Below the pieces are notes generated by a model. That model saw only the letters and a program-made list of their open reading frames with translations. It was not told the DNA's origin and did not search any database. The position numbers were made by a program, and so were the translations under genes. Below are positions 7,111-10,468 of a stretch of DNA of 10,468 nucleotides, piece after piece. The stretch is from Treponema sp. UBA7590 (GTDB taxonomy: Bacteria; Spirochaetota; Spirochaetia; Treponematales; Treponemataceae), in the NCBI GenBank assembly GCA_002478955.1, contig DLKK01000062.1, forward strand, positions 1 through 10,468. The letters are read 5' to 3'. Position 1 is the first letter of the stretch. Each line of letters starts with the position of its first letter.

Positions 7111-7128
7111 TTTAATAAGGCAATTCCC

Positions 7129-7250
7129 ATGTGGCGGCGAGGGCGGGGTTTTTAAGGGGTGTCCCCTTAGGAGAGTGGGTAGGCGGCAGCACACGGCCGG
7201 AGCATGTGCGATGGGCGAGTGTTGCCGGCGTAGGGAGAGACTTCTCCCCC
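7129..7250 (+). repeat. GC-rich multi-hairpin element (element 2), possible structured RNA
   Basis: This block is far richer in GC than its AT-rich surroundings and contains successive hairpins: TAAGGGG 7153-7159 / CCCCTTA 7163-7169 with a TGT loop; CGGCAGCAC 7184-7192 / GTGTTGCCG 7219-7227, complete on the plus strand with one G-U pair; and GGGAGA 7233-7238 / TCTCCC 7243-7248 with a GACT loop. An alternative inner stem, GCACA 7189-7193 / TGTGC 7205-7209, encloses GGCCGGAGC (7195-7203). The G-U pair would be a C-A mismatch on the other strand, which favours a plus-strand RNA. The 9-mer and a nearby GTAGGC (7179-7184) recur in element 3. No conserved protein was seen in either strand. Confidence 0.6.
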
Positions 7251-7254
7251 TCTT

Positions 7255-7426
7255 ATTGAAATATTGTTTCAATTGCAAAAAACTCACGAATCTTGTTTTT
7301 ATGTTGCGTTTTGGGAAACTGAAGGTTGAAAAGGTTTCACTACTCAAAATGTGGTTTTTGCATTATCCTTTTTTTTGTGGTTTCGGAAGGAAACTTTTAA
7401 CTTTGATTTATCTTTTGGGGTTTTAA
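7255..7426 (+). promoter_or_regulatory. Upstream and leader region of ilvD
   Basis: ATTGAAA-TATTG-TTTCAAT (7255-7273) is a perfect 7-bp inverted repeat and a candidate operator. A weak promoter could be TTGCAA (7273-7278) with TTTTAT (7297-7302), 18 bases apart; I hold this loosely. A 41-codon ORF from ATG 7301 ends in TAA at 7424-7426, directly abutting the ilvD ATG, and is rich in Leu (10 of 41) with LLTLIYLL near its end. A small hairpin, GTTTC 7380-7384 / GAAAC 7390-7394, is followed by TTTT. These could form an attenuation-type leader, but the ORF has no Shine-Dalgarno and T-rich DNA encodes Leu and Phe by default. Confidence 0.35.
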
Positions 7427-9115
7427 ATGAAAAAATCAGATAATGCTTGTAAGGGTGTTGCCCGCGCGCCGCACCGCTCTCTTTTTTATGCTTCTGGTTA
7501 TACTGATGAGGAATTGGAACAGCCGCTGGTTGGTGTTATTTGCGCAAAAAATGAACTTATTCCGGGGCACATTGAGCTTGACCGGATTGCGGAGGCTGTT
7601 AAGGCTGGCGTTAGAATGGCTGGCGGAACTCCGATTGAATTTCCTGCGATTGGCGTTTGCGACGGAATCGCGATGGGCCACGAAGGAATGAAATATTCGC
7701 TTGTGACACGCGAGCTTATTGCCGACAGCGTTGAATGTATTGCGAAGGCTCACCAGTTTGACGCCTTGGTTATGATTCCTAACTGCGACAAGATTGTTCC
7801 GGGCATGCTTATGGCTGCCGCCCGTCTTGATTTGCCGACTGTTTTTGTTTCCGGCGGTCCGATGATGCCGGGACATCTTCCGGGAAATGACAAGTCGAAT
7901 CCGTACAGCGGAAAAAATCTTTCTTTGACTGATATGTTTGAGGCTGTCGGCGGTCTTGCGGTCGGAAAAATCACCGAGGCGCAGCTTAAGGAAATGGAGC
8001 ATCGCGCTTGTCCGGGCTGCGGTGCTTGCTCGGGAATGTTCACCGCGAACTCAATGAACTGCTTGACTGAAGTTCTGGGGCTTGGACTTCCTGGAAACGG
8101 AACAATTCCTGCCGTGACTGGCGAAAGAATTGCGCTGGCAAAGCACGCCGGAATGGCTGTCATGAATTTGTACAGAAAAGGAATTACCGCGCGACAGATG
8201 ATGACGGCTGAAAATTTCCGCAATGCGCTTACAGCGGATATGGCGCTCGGATGTTCTTCAAACACAATGCTGCACGTTCCTGCAATTGCGCACGAAGCTG
8301 GAATTGACATTGATTTGCACGAAGTAAACAAGATTTCAGAAAGAACTCCAAACCTTTGCCACCTTGCGCCGGCAGGACACACTTTTATGTGCGAGCTTGA
8401 TGATGCGGGCGGCGTTCAGGCAGTCTTGGCGGAACTTGCAAAAAAGAACCTTGTAAACACTTCTCTGATTACTGCGACAGGAAAGACAATCGCGGAAAAC
8501 ATCAAAGGCGTAAAAAACCGCAATCCTGAAATCCTTCGCCCGATTGAAAATCCGTTCAGCGACAACGGCGGAATTGCGATTCTGTTCGGAAATCTTGCCC
8601 CGAACGGAACAGTTGTAAAACGTTCAGCCTGCGCTCCTGAGCTTATGCACCACACAGGACCTGCGCGCGTGTTCAACGATGAAAGCGAGGCGATGGAAGC
8701 TGTTCAGAAATCCCAAATTAAGCCGGGCGATGTTGTTGTAATCCGCTACGAAGGACCGAAAGGTGGTCCAGGAATGCGCGAGATGCTTGCGGTTACAGCG
8801 GCACTTGCAGGTCAGGGCTTGGACAAGCAGGTTGCGCTTATCACCGACGGACGTTTCAGCGGCGCTACAAGAGGAGCTTCCCTTGGACATTGCTCACCGG
8901 AAGCGGCCGTTGGCGGTCCGATTGCGCTTGTTCAGGAAGGCGACAAAATCACTTTGGACATAAACAACTACAAAATCCATCTTGAAGTAAGCGACGAGGA
9001 ACTTGCCGCGCGTAAGGCAAAGTGGGTTGCCCCAGAGCCAAAAGTAAAAACCGGCTATCTGGCTCGCTACGCAAAATTGGTAAGTTCTGCCGACAAGGGA
9101 GCGATTTTACAGTAG
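7427..9115 (+). CDS. ilvD: Dihydroxy-acid dehydratase
   Basis: The 562-residue enzyme dehydrates 2,3-dihydroxyisovalerate and 2,3-dihydroxy-3-methylvalerate to the 2-oxo acids that precede valine, leucine and isoleucine. Two cluster cysteines are visible, C120 in NCDK (119-122, with K122 the likely carbamylated Mg ligand) and C195 in ACPGCGACSG (194-203). TDGRFSGATRG (473-483) holds the likely catalytic serine S478, and GGPGMREM (446-453) is intact. At the N-terminal cluster position it reads IPGH (45-48), not the PCN of three-cysteine [2Fe-2S] enzymes, so it resembles the E. coli type with an oxygen-labile [4Fe-4S] cluster; C39 nearby is an alternative. The start at 7427 matches the family N-terminus; GGGG at 7417-7420 is the only ribosome-binding candidate. 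No other ilv or leu gene is in the window. Hairpins and a terminator follow. Confidence 0.97.
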   Translation: MKKSDNACKGVARAPHRSLFYASGYTDEELEQPLVGVICAKNELIPGHIELDRIAEAVKAGVRMAGGTPIEFPAIGVCDGIAMGHEGMKYSLVTRELIADSVECIAKAHQFDALVMIPNCDKIVPGMLMAAARLDLPTVFVSGGPMMPGHLPGNDKSNPYSGKNLSLTDMFEAVGGLAVGKITEAQLKEMEHRACPGCGACSGMFTANSMNCLTEVLGLGLPGNGTIPAVTGERIALAKHAGMAVMNLYRKGITARQMMTAENFRNALTADMALGCSSNTMLHVPAIAHEAGIDIDLHEVNKISERTPNLCHLAPAGHTFMCELDDAGGVQAVLAELAKKNLVNTSLITATGKTIAENIKGVKNRNPEILRPIENPFSDNGGIAILFGNLAPNGTVVKRSACAPELMHHTGPARVFNDESEAMEAVQKSQIKPGDVVVIRYEGPKGGPGMREMLAVTAALAGQGLDKQVALITDGRFSGATRGASLGHCSPEAAVGGPIALVQEGDKITLDINNYKIHLEVSDEELAARKAKWVAPEPKVKTGYLARYAKLVSSADKGAILQ

Positions 9116-9120
9116 CCAAT

Positions 9121-9225
9121 GTTTCGAGAGTTTATCGAAACTTTTCGGGTGTTACCCTCGCTTTTGTTTCGCAAGGCTCAACAACCGCTCGGGTCGGGCT
9201 TTACATGGCTCCGGCCCTGCCTACG
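9121..9225. repeat. Hairpin-rich intergenic element (element 3)
   Basis: GTTTCGA 9121-9127 / TCGAAAC 9135-9141 is a perfect 7-bp stem followed by TTTT and may itself end ilvD transcription. GGGT 9147-9150 / ACCC 9154-9157 is a tiny stem. GGGC 9196-9199 / GCCC 9214-9217 encloses a 14-base loop. Read on the minus strand, the right end gives GTAGGC (9224-9219), then GGCCGGAGC (9216-9208), then ATGT (9206-9203), the same order as in element 2. No gene is visible here. Confidence 0.5.
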
Positions 9226-9261
9226 AAAAAATGCCGGTTATTTCTAACCGGCATTTTTTTT
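9226..9261. terminator. Bidirectional intrinsic terminator between ilvD and the transaminase
   Basis: A perfect 10-bp stem, ATGCCGGTTA 9231-9240 / TAACCGGCAT 9245-9254, has a TTTC loop. It is followed by seven T residues (9255-9261) and preceded by five A residues (9226-9230). The flanking A and T runs let it work for both convergent genes. Confidence 0.93.
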
Positions 9262-9295
9262 GCTGCGCAACCATTCCAATCCCTAACACATTTTT

Positions 9296-10468
9296 TTAGC
9301 ACACGCCAATCGATTTCATGTATTCTTTGAGCACTTCTGTGAACCGCTGCATTTCTTCTGGCTTTATGTCACCCATGTTCGCGATTCTGAATGTGTCGAT
9401 GTTTCCGAGTTTTCCTGGGTAAATTGTGAAGCCTTGCCCGCGCGCAAAATCATGCATTTTGTTAAAGTTGTATTCTGGCGTTTCTGGAATCAGGATTGCG
9501 GTTATAAAATGCGACTGGTTTTCTTCTTTTACAAGCATTTTCAGGCCGATTTCCTTTAGTGATTTTACTAAAATTTCCCAGCATCCGGTAAAGCGTTCAA
9601 AGCGTTTTTCGATTGTTTCCTGCTTTGTTTCGATTATTGCCTGGCGCAGAGCGTAGAAAGTCTGCACTGGCGGCGTGAATCTTGTCTGTTTTGTTTCCTG
9701 GAAATATTTGTACTGGTCAAAAATGTTCAGGTAATAGTTCCGCATAGGCCAGTCTTTCTGCTTTAAAAGCTCGTCCTTTTTGCAGATTACAAAACCGATT
9801 CCTGCCATTCCGCCGATGTGCTTGTTTGAAGTCGCCGCCGCAAAATCAATCTGGAGCTTTTCAAGGTCAATCGGCATGCCGGCGTATGCGCTTACGATGT
9901 CGCAGACTGTTGTCATTCCGTATTTTTTTGCCATCGGGCAGATTTTTTCAAGCGGATTCAGAAGTCCTGTTGTTGTCTCGTGGTAGACAATTGCAAATGT
10001 CGTGTATTTTTTTGATTTCATCTGGTTTTCAAGAGCTTCAAGGTCGATTGGTTCGTATGTTGAAGATTTGAAAATATCTGTTTCGATTCCGTAGACTCCT
10101 GCGATTTTTGCAAGGCGCGCGCCGTAAGAGCCGTTGTCAATCACAAGAAGTTTTCCGTCAGGCGGAACGCAGCTTGAAATCATTGCTTCGTCTGCACCAG
10201 TTCCAGAGCAGCCGAACATTACGGTTGTGTATTTTTTTGTGGAAGCCACAAATGAAGTCAAATCTTCTGAGACTTTTTCCATAAGGTTTCCGAACTCAAG
10301 CTCGCGCGGGCAGATGTCCGGCACAACCTGCGCATATTTTACGCTGTCCGTTGTTGTTGAAGGTCCGGGATTTAACAGGATTTCGCGGCGGACTTTTCTT
10401 AGCTCCTCGTTTTCCTTGATGCGCGGATAAATCAATGTGTTCGCGCGTGTAAGCATTGCCTCGTCATC
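9296..10468 (-). CDS. phnW: 2-aminoethylphosphonate transaminase domain, 5'-truncated, probably PntC-type fusion
   Basis: This PLP-dependent class V aminotransferase interconverts 2-aminoethylphosphonate plus pyruvate with phosphonoacetaldehyde plus alanine. Numbering from the ATG at 10456, it shows NPGPSTTT (29-36), the PLP phosphate-binding SGTGA (84-88), D186 in VCDIVSA for the cofactor ring nitrogen, the Schiff-base lysine K212 in SNKHIGGMAG, and substrate-contacting R357 in FRIANMG. The frame stays open to the window edge, adding DDEA, and 28 residues of non-family sequence precede NPGPS. GAGG only two bases before the ATG is too close to be a ribosome-binding site. I therefore treat 10456 as internal. 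T. denticola PntC is a CTP-dependent 2-aminoethylphosphonate cytidylyltransferase fused to this transaminase, and the DDEA-containing linker fits the end of a LicC-like domain. That would make the role phosphonate biosynthesis, not breakdown. Confidence 0.9.
   Translation of the reverse strand, partial: DDEAMLTRANTLIYPRIKENEELRKVRREILLNPGPSTTTDSVKYAQVVPDICPRELEFGNLMEKVSEDLTSFVASTKKYTTVMFGCSGTGADEAMISSCVPPDGKLLVIDNGSYGARLAKIAGVYGIETDIFKSSTYEPIDLEALENQMKSKKYTTFAIVYHETTTGLLNPLEKICPMAKKYGMTTVCDIVSAYAGMPIDLEKLQIDFAAATSNKHIGGMAGIGFVICKKDELLKQKDWPMRNYYLNIFDQYKYFQETKQTRFTPPVQTFYALRQAIIETKQETIEKRFERFTGCWEILVKSLKEIGLKMLVKEENQSHFITAILIPETPEYNFNKMHDFARGQGFTIYPGKLGNIDTFRIANMGDIKPEEMQRFTEVLKEYMKSIGVC

Noticed and set aside
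7304..7332. Fourth degenerate copy of the 32-bp repeat near ilvD
   Set aside because: TTGCGTTTT (7304-7312) and GGTTGAAAA (7324-7332) match parts of the core but in the wrong arrangement and outside the 32-bp phase; probably chance.
6997..7347. 117-codon N-terminal extension of the AAA ATPase frame
   Set aside because: It translates the 32-bp repeats and the GC-rich hairpin element, shows no protein-like features, and the ATG at 6996 has a proper ribosome-binding site and the family's normal N-terminus.
7436..8382. Long minus-strand ORFs inside ilvD (7436-8002 and 7750-8382)
   Set aside because: They are antisense shadows of a strongly conserved enzyme gene and match no recognisable protein.

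Overview
The window looks like chromosome from an anaerobic spirochaete, most likely a gut or rumen Treponema. This is inferred from gene content and was not tested by a search. The clues are an AT-leaning genome, a two-iron superoxide reductase instead of visible SOD or catalase, a dihydroxy-acid dehydratase lacking the third cluster cysteine of the oxygen-stable type, and a 2-aminoethylphosphonate transaminase that appears fused to an upstream domain, as described for Treponema denticola PntC.

Layout. 1-183: promoter region of a desulfoferrodoxin gene (dfx, 184-555, +). 556-784: a convergent intergenic region filled by a ~117-bp imperfect palindrome. 785-1774 (-): a stand-alone RelA/SpoT-type alarmone synthetase, overlapped at its start by a possible 61-codon ORF with a strong Shine-Dalgarno (1762-1947, -). 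Divergent from these are rsgA (2112-3071, +), which seems to be transcribed without a leader, and mutS2 (3089-5596, +), only 17 bases downstream. 5659-6996 (-): an AAA ATPase with a DUF4143/PD-(D/E)XK-like C-terminus, convergent with mutS2. Its promoter region carries three 32-bp-period repeats. 6997-7426: a 430-bp gene-free region with those repeats, a GC-rich multi-hairpin element and the ilvD leader. 7427-9115 (+): ilvD. 9116-9295: a hairpin-rich element and a clear bidirectional terminator. 9296-10468 (-): the transaminase, running off the right edge.

Themes. RsgA (30S maturation GTPase), MutS2 (a ribosome-collision factor in Bacillus subtilis) and a (p)ppGpp-type synthetase sit back to back, which suggests a ribosome-stress neighbourhood. 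dfx and ilvD fit an anaerobe managing oxygen damage and branched-chain amino acid synthesis. The transaminase points to phosphonate-decorated surface glycans or lipids.

The least explained parts are intergenic. Three elements (602-721, 7129-7250, 9121-9225) share short motifs in a common orientation and may be one mosaic repeat or structured-RNA family. The phased 32-bp repeats sit exactly over the ATPase promoter. I found no CRISPR array, tRNA, rRNA or insertion sequence.
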